Of a DNA stretch of 64,000 nt, positions 1 through 10,455 are shown in pieces (the stretch's first letter is position 1; every line of letters starts with the position of its first letter). The translations under genes were made by a program, and so were the position numbers. The stretch spans positions 7,671,542-7,735,541 of the forward strand of contig NC_090023.1 of assembly GCF_037176765.1 (NCBI RefSeq). The letters are read 5' to 3'. Source of the DNA: Anolis sagrei. Its lineage: Eukaryota > Chordata > Lepidosauria > Squamata > Anolidae. Below the pieces are notes generated by a model. It saw nothing but the letters and a program-made list of their open reading frames with translations, did not search any database and had not been told where the DNA came from.

Positions 1-238
1 GACCAATTGCAACATTCACACTTACCTCAGACAAGAGCTCTTTCTCCCATCCTGACATTATTTCACAGGTATATAAACCTAACTTGCCTAGTTTCCAACA
101 GACTTCACAACCTCTGAGGTATTTGCCATAGATTTGGGTGAAGCATTAGGACAGGATGCTTCTCGAACATGGCCAGACAGCCTAAAAAACTCACAGCAAC
201 CCAGTGATTCCAGCCATGAAAGCCTTCGACAACAAATA
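1..238 (+). mobile_element. Penelope-like element (family B) 3' end
   Basis: This is the 3' tail of a PLE family that recurs at 6308-7070, 15925-17936 and 36841-37039. It shows the family landmarks in order: a TATA-like 'tatataaacc' stretch, 'acctctgagg' followed by a 'gccatagat' hairpin loop, 'catggcca', and the end motif 'gaaagccttcgacaacaaata'. It is cut by the window edge on the left. Confidence 0.7.
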
Positions 239-752
239 CGAGCTTCTCCATCTCTTAGGTGGTCAAGGGATGCCGAGTGGATCCAATGTCAAGGTTTCCA
301 GTTCCTATTTTGTAATATGGTGTCCATATTTGAAAGAACTGGGTCTATGTTTGACAAAGAGAAAAGAAGGAAGAGTTAAGGGAATAGGGAGAGAAATAGC
401 AGGTAAAATCCACTAGTACTTAAGGAGGTTGCTAAAAAGAAAGCTCTCCAACCCAAAAGGGAAGAATACAAAAAAATGAGGACAGGTGGAGATTTCTGAA
501 ATCTGAAATGCAGGTGGAATGTGCTGGATGGTATTTTTTAAATGTGGAATTGGTTAAGCAAATTCAAGTTAAATTTAAGGCAGAACTTGAAACCTATTTG
601 CTATGTTGCCTAGCACGTTCAAGGAATCCCTTTGTGTTTATTTACACACAAAGTTCAGAAGGATGATGCTGAGGTTGTGAGGTGGTGCTAGCTTCCATAT
701 CAGTGGGGCAGAAAAGCCACTCCAAGTGTTAACTGGAAATTGCAATGAGATA
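239..752. other. unassigned stretch
   Basis: I recognise no exon, RNA gene or known repeat here. The short open frames overlap the PLE end and show no family motif. Confidence 0.5.
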
Positions 753-935
753 TCCAAAGTGCTGAAATCACCTCCCAAGAATTGGGGAAGAAGAATTGGG
801 GATCCAATAAAAATGTGGAAATTGCCATGGATTACGCAAATTCAAATAAGAAAAAAAAATTGGGAATTCTTAAATTGGATGTCTATAAAGATTTTTATCA
901 AATAGAGAAGGAAAGAACGAGACCTAAGAACGAGA
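753..935 (+). mobile_element. L1-like LINE fragment
   Basis: The block beginning 'tatccaaagtgctgaaatc' is nearly identical to 1470-1615 and belongs to the same LINE as 1254-1689. It is cut off on the right by a CR1 3' end. Confidence 0.55.
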
Positions 936-936
936 C

Positions 937-1253
937 CACAGGGAGGAGGGAGCAAGCTTGTTTTCTGCTTCCTTGCAGACTAGGACGCGTAACAATGGCT
1001 TCAAACTACAAGAGAGGAGATTCCATCTGAACATTAGGAAGAACTTCCTGACTGTGAGAGCCGTTCAGCAGTGGAACTCTCTGCCCCGGAGTGTGGTGGA
1101 GGCTCCTTCTTTGGAAGCTTTTAAACAGAGGCTGGATGGCCATTTGTCAGGGGTGATTTGAATGCAATATTCCTGCTTCTTGGCAGAATGGGGTTGGACT
1201 GGATGGCCCATGAGGTCTCTTCCAACTCTTTGATTCTATGATTCTATGATTCT
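937..1253 (+). mobile_element. CR1 LINE 3' end, 5'-truncated
   Basis: The sequence encodes the C-terminal CR1 peptide ending '[13 protein letters not shown]', followed by the short 3' UTR and the terminal 'attctatg' tandem repeats typical of CR1 ends. It splits the surrounding L1-like sequence. Confidence 0.9.
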
Positions 1254-1689
1254 AATCTTTTTGCGGATGATGCAATGCTTATTACAAGTCAACCATTATC
1301 TGTGGTGAAAGATATGATTTAAAAAAATGAAGGAATTTAAGAAATTATCAGGACTATATGTTAACATTAACAAATTAGAGATACTGTTGTCTTAACACCC
1401 CACCAAGGGAACAATTGGAGATTAGGAAAATATTAGGATTGAGATTAGGATTGAAGAAGTAAAAAATGAGATATCCAAAGTGCTGAAATCACCTCCCAAG
1501 AATTGGGGAAGAAGAATTGGGGATCCAATAAAAATGTGGAAATTGCCACAAATTCAAATAAGAGAAAAAAATTGGGAATTCTTAAATTGGATGTCTATAA
1601 AGATTTTTATAAATCATAAGTTCTTGTTTAAATTATGTCAGCAATTGAACATGGGAGAAAATTTTTGCAGAACACTGCAACAATTGTGT
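1254..1689 (+). mobile_element. L1-like LINE reverse-transcriptase fragment
   Basis: Translation gives NLFADDAMLITSQ, an RT catalytic FADD motif in an L1-type context, with stops further on. The piece from 1470 repeats the block at 753, so the L1 sequence is partly duplicated on either side of the CR1 insertion. Confidence 0.6.
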
Positions 1690-1901
1690 AGTAGGTTTTT
1701 TCGGGCTATATGTCCATGGTCTAGAGGCATTCTCTCCTGACGTTTCGCCTGCATCTATGGCAAGCATCCTCAGAGGTAGTGAGGTCTGTTGGAACTAGAC
1801 AAAACTAGACTACCTTGAGGATGCTTGCCATAGATGCAGGCGAAACGTCAGGAGAGAATGCCTCTAGACCATGGCCATATAACCCGAAGTATACAACCCT
1901 G
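1690..1901. mobile_element. PLE (family A) palindromic fragment
   Basis: Two inverted arms share 'gcctgcatctatggcaagc' and its complement, separated by a short 'gtctgttggaactag' spacer. The right arm ends abruptly at a mariner fragment. Confidence 0.75.
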
Positions 1902-2310
1902 CACAGATGGTCGGTCAGTGCGACTTAAGCAATGTGCAGTCATTGAATTCTTGACAGCAGAAGGTGTCACCCCAAAGGAGATTCATCAGAGAATGCAAGC
2001 TTTTTATGGTGATTGTGTTGATGTGAGTACTGTGTGTTGTTGGGTGAGTAAGTTTAAATATGTTGAGGTGACACCTTCTGCTGTCAAGAATTCAATGACT
2101 GCACGATGCTTAAGTTGCATTGATCGACTGTTTGCACAGGGTTCCATACTTCACACTTTAACAACACAACCGTTCAATGCTAAGGCTTCTCGCCAAAATG
2201 GAACTGTAGAGGAGAGTCTACTGAACAAGCCAGTACCTGCCGCATACCAGTACTGCCGTCTGTTGAGGAGTTACGAAGGTGGAAGCATTACTTTTCATTC
2301 AACCCTCATA
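1902..2310. mobile_element. mariner (Tc1/mariner) fold-back fragment
   Basis: The + strand reads QCAVIEFLTAEGVTPKEIHQ, the N-terminal helix-turn-helix of a mariner transposase. From about 2070 the same 5' part runs in inverse orientation to a terminal sequence ending 'cattcaaccctcata'. The copy is therefore two inverted 5' halves rather than a full element. Confidence 0.75.
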
Positions 2311-2329
2311 CAAAAACCCAAAGAATATA

Positions 2330-2552
2330 TTGTCAAAGGCTTTCATGGCCGGAATCACTGGGTTGTTGTAGGTTTTTTTTGGGCTATATGGCCATGGTCT
2401 AGAGGCATTCTCTCCTGACGTTTCACCTGCATCTATGGCAAGCATCTCCAGAGGTACTCACTACCTCTGAGGATGCCTGCCGTAGATGCAGGTGAAACGT
2501 CAGGAGAGAATGCCTCTAGACCATGGCCATATAGCCCGAAAAAACCTACAAC
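2330..2552. mobile_element. palindromic PLE (family A) insertion with target duplication
   Basis: It begins 'ttgtcaaaggctttcatggc', contains two inverted hammerhead-like segments, and ends 'acctacaacaaccc'. The flank 'cccaaagaatata' is present on both sides (about 2317-2329 and 2555-2567), giving a duplication of about 13 bp. Confidence 0.8.
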
Positions 2553-2566
2553 AACCCAAAGAATAT

Positions 2567-2715
2567 AGTTAAGGGATGTTATAAGAAAATATGGAAAGTA
2601 ACAGAGAAATGGGAAGGGAAAACATTAACAAGAGTGGATAAAATATGGCCCTTAAAAATGTTTATAATTCCAAAATCGAAATCACCTCCCAAAAAAGTTT
2701 TCAGCACCTTGGATA
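2567..2715 (+). mobile_element. L1-like LINE fragment, continuation
   Basis: The translated sequence (KKIWKVTEKWEGKTLTRVDK) fits the region downstream of the RT domain in L1-type LINEs. It is probably the continuation of 1254-1689 beyond the PLE and mariner insertions. Confidence 0.45.
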
Positions 2716-3596
2716 GCTCCTACAAGATCTGGGCCAAATAAGGAGTGGATTCACTGATATGGAAGCCACGATTGCAGATTTGTAGGGTCCAGAAACAACG
2801 TGGAATATACCAGGTCCTATTCCCTACCTGCAAAAATTGAGGTTATACTAATTTAAAGAAGATGGTTGGATGCTGTTTTCCCTCCAGTTTGGTTTCTCAA
2901 ATGAACAGCTAGAATTTTGTTTGGATTCTCTTTCTGGAAGCCTTGCTCTTTGGGAAAGGAATAATGGATCAAAAGGTGACTTCAAAGGAGGGAATCTCTC
3001 TTTTCCTCCTTGCCTTGTTTATTTTTCTTACTGCTCTGACATTTGTTGCATGTTCCTCTTCCTTCCTTTCTCTCTTTCTCTCTTTCTCTTCCTCTCTGCT
3101 GCTGCATTTTGGCATCTTTACAGCTATCACATGATCAGGTAATTTCTGATGCCTCCTTCCTCATCCACCTTTGGTCTTTCCTTTTTTTTCCCCTCCTTTC
3201 CCTTTTCATTTGAAACATTGCCGCAGATTTTGGGTTAAAGCAGGACGCTTTCCTGGAAACTTGTTTTAAGGGGGGACAAATCCACCGACAATCTGAGCAA
3301 AAAGGCAGGATAGTTTGCAAAATGTGATTGTGTCTCATTTGGGGATGAAGTGGGTTAGGCAGACCAAAAAGGAAGAATTCCAAACGTGCCTTGGACCAAA
3401 TAGAGATCCCCAAAATACATTCCTCAAAGGTCAAAATACAGATGAAATGTGCATAATTTTATTTTATATCACCTTTGTAGAATGCATCCCATGTGTGGTA
3501 TGATCATTCCTGGGAAGACATTAGTTAATGGAGAGGGAATTCTAGCCGATATTCCACCGCTTTGGTCCTGAGATAAATGTCTCCCCAAAAGGGATA
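2716..3596. other. unassigned stretch
   Basis: Contains a pyrimidine-rich run (about 3055-3110) but no exon that matches GDPD5 or any other family I can name. Confidence 0.4.
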
Positions 3597-3728
3597 AATA
3601 ATAATAATAGACTTTATTTATATTCTGCTATATCTCACCAAGGAGACTCAGAGCAAATTACAAAATACATATATGGCAAAACCACAATGCCATTATACAA
3701 TTAAGAACAAAGATAGACAGTACACAGA
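3597..3728 (-). mobile_element. tRNA-derived SINE with LINE-like tail, 3' part
   Basis: The 'ctttatttatattctgc...' block with 'ggagactcagagcaaattaca' is the tail of a SINE family whose fuller copies are at 31863-32298 and 45485-46175. Confidence 0.55.
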
Positions 3729-3729
3729 G

Positions 3730-4052
3730 GCAAAGGCTTCCCCTTTTCCTAGAGGCGGTGCTCAACTCTGGCCATGGGGAGGTATTCTTGTTCCATTTTC
3801 CATGCTGAGGATCCTGTTGTTTGTGGACGCCTTCCTGATCAAATTGCCAGCATGTCTGCATGGGTGTCTTTTACCTCTCCGCCAAAGCGATACCTCTTGA
3901 TCTACTCACATTATTGTTTTTGAACTGCTAGGTTGGCAGAAGCTAGGGCAATGGTGGGCACTCACCCCAACCCACGACTTTGAACTGCCAACCTTCCGAT
4001 CGGCTAGATTTTCTTTAGCTGGCGGTTTAACCCACTGTGTTCCCACGCCCCC
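3730..4052 (-). mobile_element. tRNA-derived SINE (type 1), diverged copy
   Basis: The reverse strand carries the family order: A-box-like 'cacagtgggttaaaccgcc', a B-box region, the 'gaagctagggc' block and the 'ttaccttt'-type tail. More diverged than the copies at 42352 and 44497. Confidence 0.65.
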
Positions 4053-4294
4053 CAAAAGCTGCTACTTGCTTTGTATAGCTATGCAGACCGAATGTGAGAG
4101 GCATATAGTTTTGGACTAAAAAATCCAGTTTTCCCCATCCACTTCACCACTGGGGATTTGGGGAATTATAGTTTACAAAACTTCTCAAAAATGTAGGATT
4201 TCCTCCCCCAAGTCTTTGCTTGCAGAAGGTTCCAAGTTATACTGCCGTTAATCTCCTGTTTGATGAGATAAATTATGGGAGTGATCCATTTGTA

Positions 4295-4627
4295 CCTATT
4301 TATCAGTGGGTTAAACCACTGAGCTGCTGAGCTTGTTGACAGAAAGGTCGCAGGTTCAAATCCGGGGAGTGGCGTGAGCTTCCACTGTCAGCCCTAGCTT
4401 CTGCCAACCTAGCAGTTTGAAAGCATGGAAATGTGAGTAGATCAATAGGTACTGCTCTGGTGGGAAGGTTACAGTGCTCTCATGTAGTCATGCCGGCCAC
4501 ATGACCTTGGAAGTGTCTATTGACAACGCCAGCTCTTCAGCTTGGAAATGGAGATGAGCACCAGAGTCCCAGAATCAGACACGACTGGACTTAATGTCAG
4601 GGGGAAACATTTACCTTTACTTACCTT
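4295..4627 (+). mobile_element. tRNA-derived SINE (type 1)
   Basis: It shows an A-box-like 'cagtgggttaaaccactgag' and a B box 'ggttcaaatcc', then the body and the end 'gacttaatgtcagggggaaa' with a 'ttaccttta' tail. Confidence 0.8.
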
Positions 4628-4734
4628 ATCAGGTTATACTGGATGGAGAAATTCTTATACACATATACCCCAGGTTTTGATAAAAGAAATTAATCTGCTT
4701 TGAAACAAGTGTTGTTGTGTTCCCTCAATTTATC

Positions 4735-4890
4735 TATGGTGATGCTAAGGTTGAGCTTAACACAGGGTTTTCTTGGCAAGATCTACTCTTGACCTTCCTC
4801 TTCCTTTGCCTTCCCCTGAAGCTGAGAAAGTGTGACTTGCTCAAGATCATCAGTGAGTTTTCACGGCTGAGCAGCAATCCACACTATATT
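4735..4890. mobile_element. CORE/MIR-like SINE fragment
   Basis: The motif 'gctgagaaagtgtgacttgc' followed by 'tcaagatcatcagtga' resembles the conserved core of MIR-type SINEs. Similar pieces lie at 28905-29047, 29640-29770 and 30110-30165. Confidence 0.4.
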
Positions 4891-4964
4891 ATTACGTTGT
4901 TTTCAAAAAAAAATTGTATTGTGCTTTTTACATCTATGACCAAAGTGTGGGATTGTTAGCCGCC

Positions 4965-5045
4965 TTAAGTCGCCATGGGGCTGTTAGGAATTGTGGGAGT
5001 TGAAGTCCAAACCACCTGGAGGGCCAAAGTTTGCCTATGCTTGGT
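4965..5045. mobile_element. half of a hAT-type MITE
   Basis: 'gctgttaggaattgtgggag' followed by 'cacctggagggccaaagttt' is the right half of the palindromic MITE seen complete at 13023-13181. Confidence 0.6.
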
Positions 5046-6180
5046 GTAAATGCATCTGTGGAGGTCTTAGTGCCATTTCCCATAAGGGAAGCCCATACTG
5101 GAATATGAAACCCTTGTTTGCCTGGAAACGTGCCCTCCCTTAGTGCCATTTAGAAGGACAGGAAAGTAACCCAAGTTTCCAGCTGATGCCATTTGCCCTC
5201 TTTTGCCTCATCTAAGCTGCTTCTGCACATATCAGTGCTTTACCAGCCCAGTGTTTCCATCATCATCACCCTCTATCTTTCCTGCTGCTATTATATGAAG
5301 CACAAATCCCCCCCCCCCTTTTTTTTGCCTTTCTATGGATAGCATTGGGTGAACGTACCCATCTGTGCTCTTCAAGTCTCCTAAAAATGGGAATTATTTG
5401 TGAAGGGACAGGTTGGAAAGGATGTGCCCAACACTTCATACTTGACAATCGTTCTATTCAACTGCATTATATGAGTCTGCATCGACCATATAATGCAGTT
5501 TGATGTAATATAATCGCAATTGCAAAAGTCAAAACGACAAAGGTGGAGGAGGCCTGATTGTAAATGCATTTGTGACGATAAAGCACTAGGTGGAGCTCTA
5601 TTATTGGAATCTGTGTTATGGAATCTTAATGTGTTTCTGTGTTATTGCTGTCTCATTGTTTTGTTTTAGGGCTGTGTGTGCCTTTTGTCGTTTTGTGGTT
5701 TTGGTGTCTGTGTTTGTGGATGAGAAAGGTTGGGGTTCAATTTTTAGTCCCAAGCATAAGGATGCAATCCAAAGAAATTATGCATCACTAAACCATATTT
5801 AGACCTGTCTTCAACCAAAGAAACAAGTATTCAGTCTTGCAATGGAAAATCAAACGTGGTCTGCCTCTTTGGGGGTGGAAAAATAATACGAGATCTAAAA
5901 ATATTTGCATGTTAATGTGTTCTTAATCTTAGGAAAAGACCTTCTTCTTGATCATTGGAGCCCCATCTACACTGCGATATAATGCAGTTTGAAGCTGCAT
6001 TTTATGGGTCTACACTGACTATATAATGTAGTTTCATATATTGTCAATCCAGGTTTACATAACTATGAAATTGATTGCAAATGTTAAATTAGTAGATTGA
6101 AGTGTCTGCATTATGATGAATGGAGAAAGAGTTAGAAAGCATGGAGTTATTATTTCTGCTAGTAATTTGTAGAGAGGCAG
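5046..6180. other. mostly unassigned, with two short MITE fragments
   Basis: Blocks at about 5455-5510 and 5945-6050 carry the inverted motif 'ataatgcagttt', part of a small palindromic repeat also at 12259-12490. No coding signal is seen. Confidence 0.4.
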
Positions 6181-6184
6181 ATAT

Positions 6185-6264
6185 GAGCCTAATAATAATA
6201 ATAATAATAATAATAATATTTACTTTGCTTATATACAGCTGTTCTCAGCCCAGGGGCGACTCAC

Positions 6265-6307
<43 letters not shown>
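6185..6307 (-). repeat. (AAT)n arrays flanking an L2 3'-end scrap
   Basis: Two 'ata' repeat tracts surround about 50 bp of 'tatacagctgttctcagccc', the reverse of an L2-type 3' end. The microsatellite is probably the expanded LINE tail. Confidence 0.7.
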
Positions 6308-6309
<2 letters not shown>

Positions 6310-7070
6310 TACCCTGGGCTGCTGTGAGTTTTCCGGGCTGTATGGCTATGTTCCACAAGCATTCTGAAGAAGAGAAGGATGAGAGGAGATATGACAGCCA
6401 TGTATAAATATGTGAGAGGAAGCCACAGGGAGGAGGGAGCAAGCTTGTTTTCTGCTTCCCTGGAGACTAGGACGCAGAACAATGGCTTCAAACTACAGAA
6501 AAGGAGATTCCATCTGAACATGAGGAAGAACTTCCTGACTGTGAGAGCTGTTCAGCAGTGGAACTCTCTGCCCTGGAGTGTGGTGGAGGCTCCTTCTTTG
6601 GAAGCTTTTAAGCAGAGGCTGGATGGCCATCTGTCAGGGGTGATTTGAATGTAATATTCCTGCTTCTTGGCAGAATGGGGTTGGACTGGATGGCCCATGA
6701 GGTCTCTTCCAACTCTTTGATTCTGTGAATCAATCAGGGCCAGCTAACACCTCCCAATAAAGGATTCCTCCAGGCAGGAAGCAGCCATGCTTTGAAGCTG
6801 CAAGACCATTCAGTGCATATCAAAGTGGCCAATGACAGCATTCACACTTGCTTCTAACAGAGAAGACTTCTTTCTCCCACCCTGGACATCATTCCACAGA
6901 TATATAAACCCCACTTGCCTAGTTTCCAACAGACTTGATAACCTCTGAGGATGCTTGCCATAGATGTGGGTGTAATGACAGGAGAGAATGCTTCTGGAAC
7001 ATGGCCATACAGCCTGGAAAACTCACAGCAACCCAGTGATTCCGGCCATGAAAGCCTTCGACAACAAATA
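6308..7070 (+). mobile_element. PLE (family B) interrupted by a CR1 tail
   Basis: The left piece (6308-6362) is the inverted 5' segment ('gtgagttttccgggctgtat'). The right piece (6735-7070) is the 3' part, with 'acctctgaggatgcttgcc' and the terminal 'ccttcgacaacaaata'. A CR1 3' end lies between them. Confidence 0.7.
6363..6733 (+). mobile_element. CR1 LINE 3' end
   Basis: An open frame ends [13 protein letters not shown], followed by the CR1 3' UTR and a degenerate 'gattctgtga' terminus. Confidence 0.9.
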
Positions 7071-7601
7071 ATACCATGCTTTCCATTCTTCAAGGAGACC
7101 CAAATATCTTTTCCTCTCTCTAAACCCACCTATTCTTCCTAATTGATGAAATGAGATATTGTGTTGCTTTACCATCTCCTTTCCAATTTTATGGTAGAAT
7201 CAAAACTTGGGGCATTTATAGTTTTAGGCTATCGTTCCCAGAATCACCCTGCCATCTGGAAGTTTTGGTCCAAAAATGTAAATTTTCCAAGTAGTAGGCA
7301 GAATGCTATCCATGCTTTTCCTCTTCTTCCTTTGTCAAGGTTTGGTGTGAATTGCTCAGTCTCCAAACTGGGACAAGACTTTTGCTAACCTTGGGTTTCT
7401 CCTGCTTCCCTAGAGCATGTTGTGGACCCTTTTGATCCTTTCCCATAATCTCCCCTATGTGATCCTGCATTGCGGAATTAATATGTTATCCAGGAAACAC
7501 TATGTTTGGGTTCGGTTATGTTCGAGATGGTTCATTTTCCTAGTGAAGGGGGAACTGGTGTTGAGATATACAAGGCACCATGTTTGTCTATTTGTTTACA
7601 G
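7071..7601. other. unassigned stretch
   Basis: No recognisable gene or repeat. Confidence 0.4.
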
Positions 7602-7752
7602 CAGGCATGGGCCCGCCAGGTGTTTTGGACTTCAACTCCCACAATTCCTAACAGCCTCAGGCCTTTCCCTTTCCTCCCTCAGCCACTTAAGGAAGAGGCC
7701 TGAGGCTGTTAGGAATTATGGAAGTTGAAGTCCAAAACACCTGGAGGGCCGA
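7602..7752. mobile_element. palindromic hAT-type MITE
   Basis: Inverted arms 'aggtgttttggacttcaac' and 'gttgaagtccaaaacacct' flank a short centre. Same family as 13023-13181. Confidence 0.75.
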
Positions 7753-7827
7753 ATAATGATAAGTATAATAATAATGATAAGTATAGTAATTGTATAATGA
7801 TAAGTATAGTAATTGTATAATAATAAT

Positions 7828-7871
<44 letters not shown>
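7753..7871. repeat. low-complexity (AAT)/(AAC) tract
   Basis: Imperfect 'gataagtatagtaattgta' repeats pass into pure 'aac' trinucleotides. Confidence 0.85.
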
Positions 7872-7872
<1 letters not shown>

Positions 7873-8285
7873 ACGGTGGCGATGAGCACACTGGGTACTG
7901 TGAGCTCACAACAGCCGTTCCCAATAATGACACAGGACTCCAATCCGTAATCAATCAGAAACTTTTACTGCTGGACGTTCGGACACAAAGAAAGCCAGGA
8001 TTGACTAGCAGCTGCCGGTCAACCCTTATATACCCTCCCCCACATTCGAAATCCCCTTTCCCGCCAGCCAACGTTCCCGCCAAATGCCAACTGCTCTCCC
8101 CGAGATCACCAGCTGCACATTTCTTATCAGCGTTGCATGTCAGGATCCTGGTTTTTAGCGCCAAAACCAAAGGCCTGGAAACCGGCTCCTGACAGGGTAC
8201 AGTGCCTAAAGACCTTGGCTTGCACTTAAAAACAATCAGCGCTGACAAAATTACCATCTGCCAGCTGCAGAAGGCCACCTTACTA
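7872..8285. mobile_element. unclassified repeat split by a solo LTR
   Basis: Short flanks (7872-7898 and 8195-8285) are continuous once the LTR is set aside. The repeat is not assigned to a family. Confidence 0.4.
7899..8194 (-). mobile_element. solo LTR (fossil)
   Basis: On the - strand the unit starts TGTCAGGAGCC and ends GAGCTCACA, with a TATA-like 'gggtatataaggg' inside. The 6 bp 'gggtac' lies on both sides. This is a solo LTR left by recombination. A 6 bp duplication fits some endogenous retrovirus classes, but the family is not fixed. The exact duplication suggests moderate age at most. Confidence 0.8.
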
Positions 8286-8686
8286 GGACCTTAATATGTT
8301 GAGCAAGATGGGAATTGTGTGAACTTGCAGTTGTTGGACTGCAACTCCATTGGTTCTGCTGACCTAGGCTGCTGGGAGTGCAGTTAAACTACATCTGGAA
8401 TGCCACAAGATTCCCATCTCTGGGAATGAACTTAAAATGATACAAAACCATGGATGTGTGAAGATTTGCATAGAATGAGTTCAGCCCCAAAGGTTTTAAT
8501 AATAATCATGTTTTTGTACATAGCAATCGAATGACAGCTGTATTTGTACTGGTTCCTCTTATTAGTGGGGTGCCCATTGCAAGAAATGCAGAATAAGGGC
8601 TCTCCATCTGAACTCCATGTAACTGTGAAAAGAGGATTGGGCTCATTGGGAGGCACAGTCCTTGACCTCCTCCTCCTCCATTGCAG

Positions 8687-8799
8687 GTGGCGCTTTGGGA
8701 GTATCCGGACATACAACCCGGAGCAGATCATGCTCAGCGCTGCAGTCCGGCGGTCCAGCCGGGACGTCAACATCATGAAAGAGAAGCTCATATTTTCAG
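8687..8799 (+). CDS. GDPD5: GDPD5 (GDE2) penultimate coding exon
   Basis: The exon encodes WRFGSIRTYNPEQIMLSAAV and continues to IMKEKLIFS, which matches the cytoplasmic C-terminal region of glycerophosphodiester phosphodiesterase domain-containing 5. GDPD5 is a multipass membrane protein whose extracellular GDPD domain cleaves GPI anchors and glycerophosphodiesters and promotes neuronal differentiation; that is family knowledge. The borders are 'ttgcag' before 8687 and 'gtaaga' after 8799. It starts with the last base of a split codon and ends after one base of the next, which the final exon completes to Glu. Earlier exons, including all membrane and catalytic parts, lie left of the window. 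Confidence 0.93.
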
Positions 8800-8869
8800 G
8801 TAAGATGCCCAAGTTGTTGCTCTCCTGGAACAATAACTTGAATTCCACCCCAAAGTGCCATTTTATTTA

Positions 8870-9412
8870 TATGAGAGTTGAATGAAAAGTAATGCCTCCA
8901 CCTTTGTTACTCGGGTTTGGATGGAAATGTTTTAATAAATCGAACGCAGAAATAACCCTTAGAATGTGCTCTTTAACTACCACTATTCACTTTTCAACAT
9001 AATCACCAGACAATTGGATACATTTCTGCCAACGATGACCAAGCTTTCTGAAGCCGTCACAGAAGAAGTCGACACTCTGTTTCCACAACCCACCATGCAC
9101 AGATCTTCCGATAGCCAAGCAAAGCAATAATGAGACCCACATTTGTGAAATGCTGATTATGCTTGAAATTTCTCTCTGAGTGATATGACAATCATCCTGA
9201 ATCAATCTGTCAACCTTTTGTTTGTGAAACTCTATGGTTGCTGTCACAGGACGTCCAACTCTCTGTTTGTCATGCAAGTCAGATGTTCCCAACTCAACGT
9301 CTTTAAACTTACTCTCCCAACAACGCACAGTACTCACATCAACACAATCACCATAAATAGCTTGCATTCTCTGAGGAACCTTCTTTGGGCAGTCAAGTAT
9401 TCAATGACTGCA

Positions 9413-9415
<3 letters not shown>
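8870..9415 (-). mobile_element. mariner transposon, internally deleted
   Basis: The - strand encodes MQAIYGDCVDVSTVRCWESK and further transposase sequence (KQRVGRPVTATIEFHKQKVD), with stops beyond. A terminal repeat 'gttgaatgaaaagtaatgcc' sits at the left end, 70 bp from the GDPD5 exon donor. The right end passes into an AT tract. Confidence 0.8.

Positions 9416-9450
<35 letters not shown>
9416..9450. repeat. (AT)n microsatellite at the centre of a mariner palindrome
   Basis: A pure AT tract separates two inverted copies of the mariner segment that reads 'tcgtgcagtcattgaatac'. Confidence 0.9.
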
Positions 9451-9453
<3 letters not shown>

Positions 9454-9502
9454 GTGCAGTCATTGAATACTTGACTGCCCAAAGAAGGTTCCTCAGAGAA
9501 TG
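9451..9502 (+). mobile_element. inverted mariner segment
   Basis: Reverse complement of 9363-9415, forming a near-perfect hairpin of about 50 bp per arm around the AT tract. Confidence 0.8.
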
Positions 9503-9559
9503 TGTCAGCAGCAACTAGACATTTGTATTACATTTTTAACAAAAACAAACAAACAGACA

Positions 9560-10166
9560 GACAGAACACAGAGTTTGCAAGCTTGGTAGTTGATTAAATG
9601 TCCTTTGACCAGTATCTGGCCACTTGGAGTGCTTCGGGTGTTGCCGCAAGAAGGTCCTCCATGGTGCATGTGGCAGGGCTCAGGTTGCATTTCAGCAGGT
9701 GGTCTGTGGTTTGCTCTCCTCCACACTCGCATGTCATGGATTCCACTTTGTAGCCCCATTTCTGAAGGTTGGCTCTGCATCTCGTGGTGCCAGAGCGCAG
9801 TCTGTGCAGCGCCTTCCAAGTTTCCCAGTCTTCTGTGTGCCCAGGAGGAAGTCTCTCATTTGGTATCAGCCATTGTTTGAGGTTCTGGGTTTGAGCCTGC
9901 CACTTTTGGACTCTCGCTTGCTGAGGTGTTCCTGTGAGTGTCTCTGTAGATCTTAGAAAACTATTTCTTGATTTAAGTCGTTGACGTGCTGGCTGATACC
10001 CAAACAGGGGGTGGGCTGGAGATGTCACTGCCTTGGTCCTTTCACTATTGGCTGCTACTTCCCAGCGGATGTCAGGTGGTGCAATACCGGCTAGACAGTG
10101 CAATTTCTCCAGTGGTGTTGGGCGCAGACACCCCGTGATAATGTGGCATGTCTCATTAAGAGCCAC
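9560..10166 (-). mobile_element. non-LTR retrotransposon C-terminal fragment
   Basis: A 190-codon open frame on the - strand contains 'CHIITGCLRPTPLEKLHCLA' and a late Cys/His cluster CECGGEQTTDHLLKC, features of the C-terminal part of a LINE polyprotein. The clade is not assigned. It appears 5'-truncated. Confidence 0.6.
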
Positions 10167-10455
10167 TCATTAAGAGTATGGAACCCTGCGCAGACGGTTG
10201 GTCAATGCAATTTAAGCATCGTGCAGTCGTTTCCAGAAGCGACCGCATGATGCTTAAGTTGCATTGACAAACTATCTGCGCAGGGTTCCATACTTCGCAC
10301 TTTAACAATACAACTGTTCAATGCTAAGGCTTCCTGCCAAAATGGAACTGTAGAGGAAAGTCTACTGAACAAGCCAGTACCTGCCACATACCATTACTGC
10401 CATCTGTTGAGGAGTTACGAAGGTGGAGGCATTACTTTTCATTCAACCCTTGTAT
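10167..10455. mobile_element. mariner fold-back fragment
   Basis: Inverted arms around 10225 share 'atggaaccctgcgcaga'. The right end is the mariner terminus 'ggcattacttttcattcaac'. Same design as 1902-2310. Confidence 0.75.

Noticed and set aside
2943-3134. Hydrophobic 63-codon frame considered as a GDPD5 membrane exon
   Set aside because: It does not match the GDPD5 membrane segments and lies in a pyrimidine-rich low-complexity stretch.
7709-7954. Poly-Cys and poly-Leu frames
   Set aside because: Translations of the AAC/AAT microsatellite.
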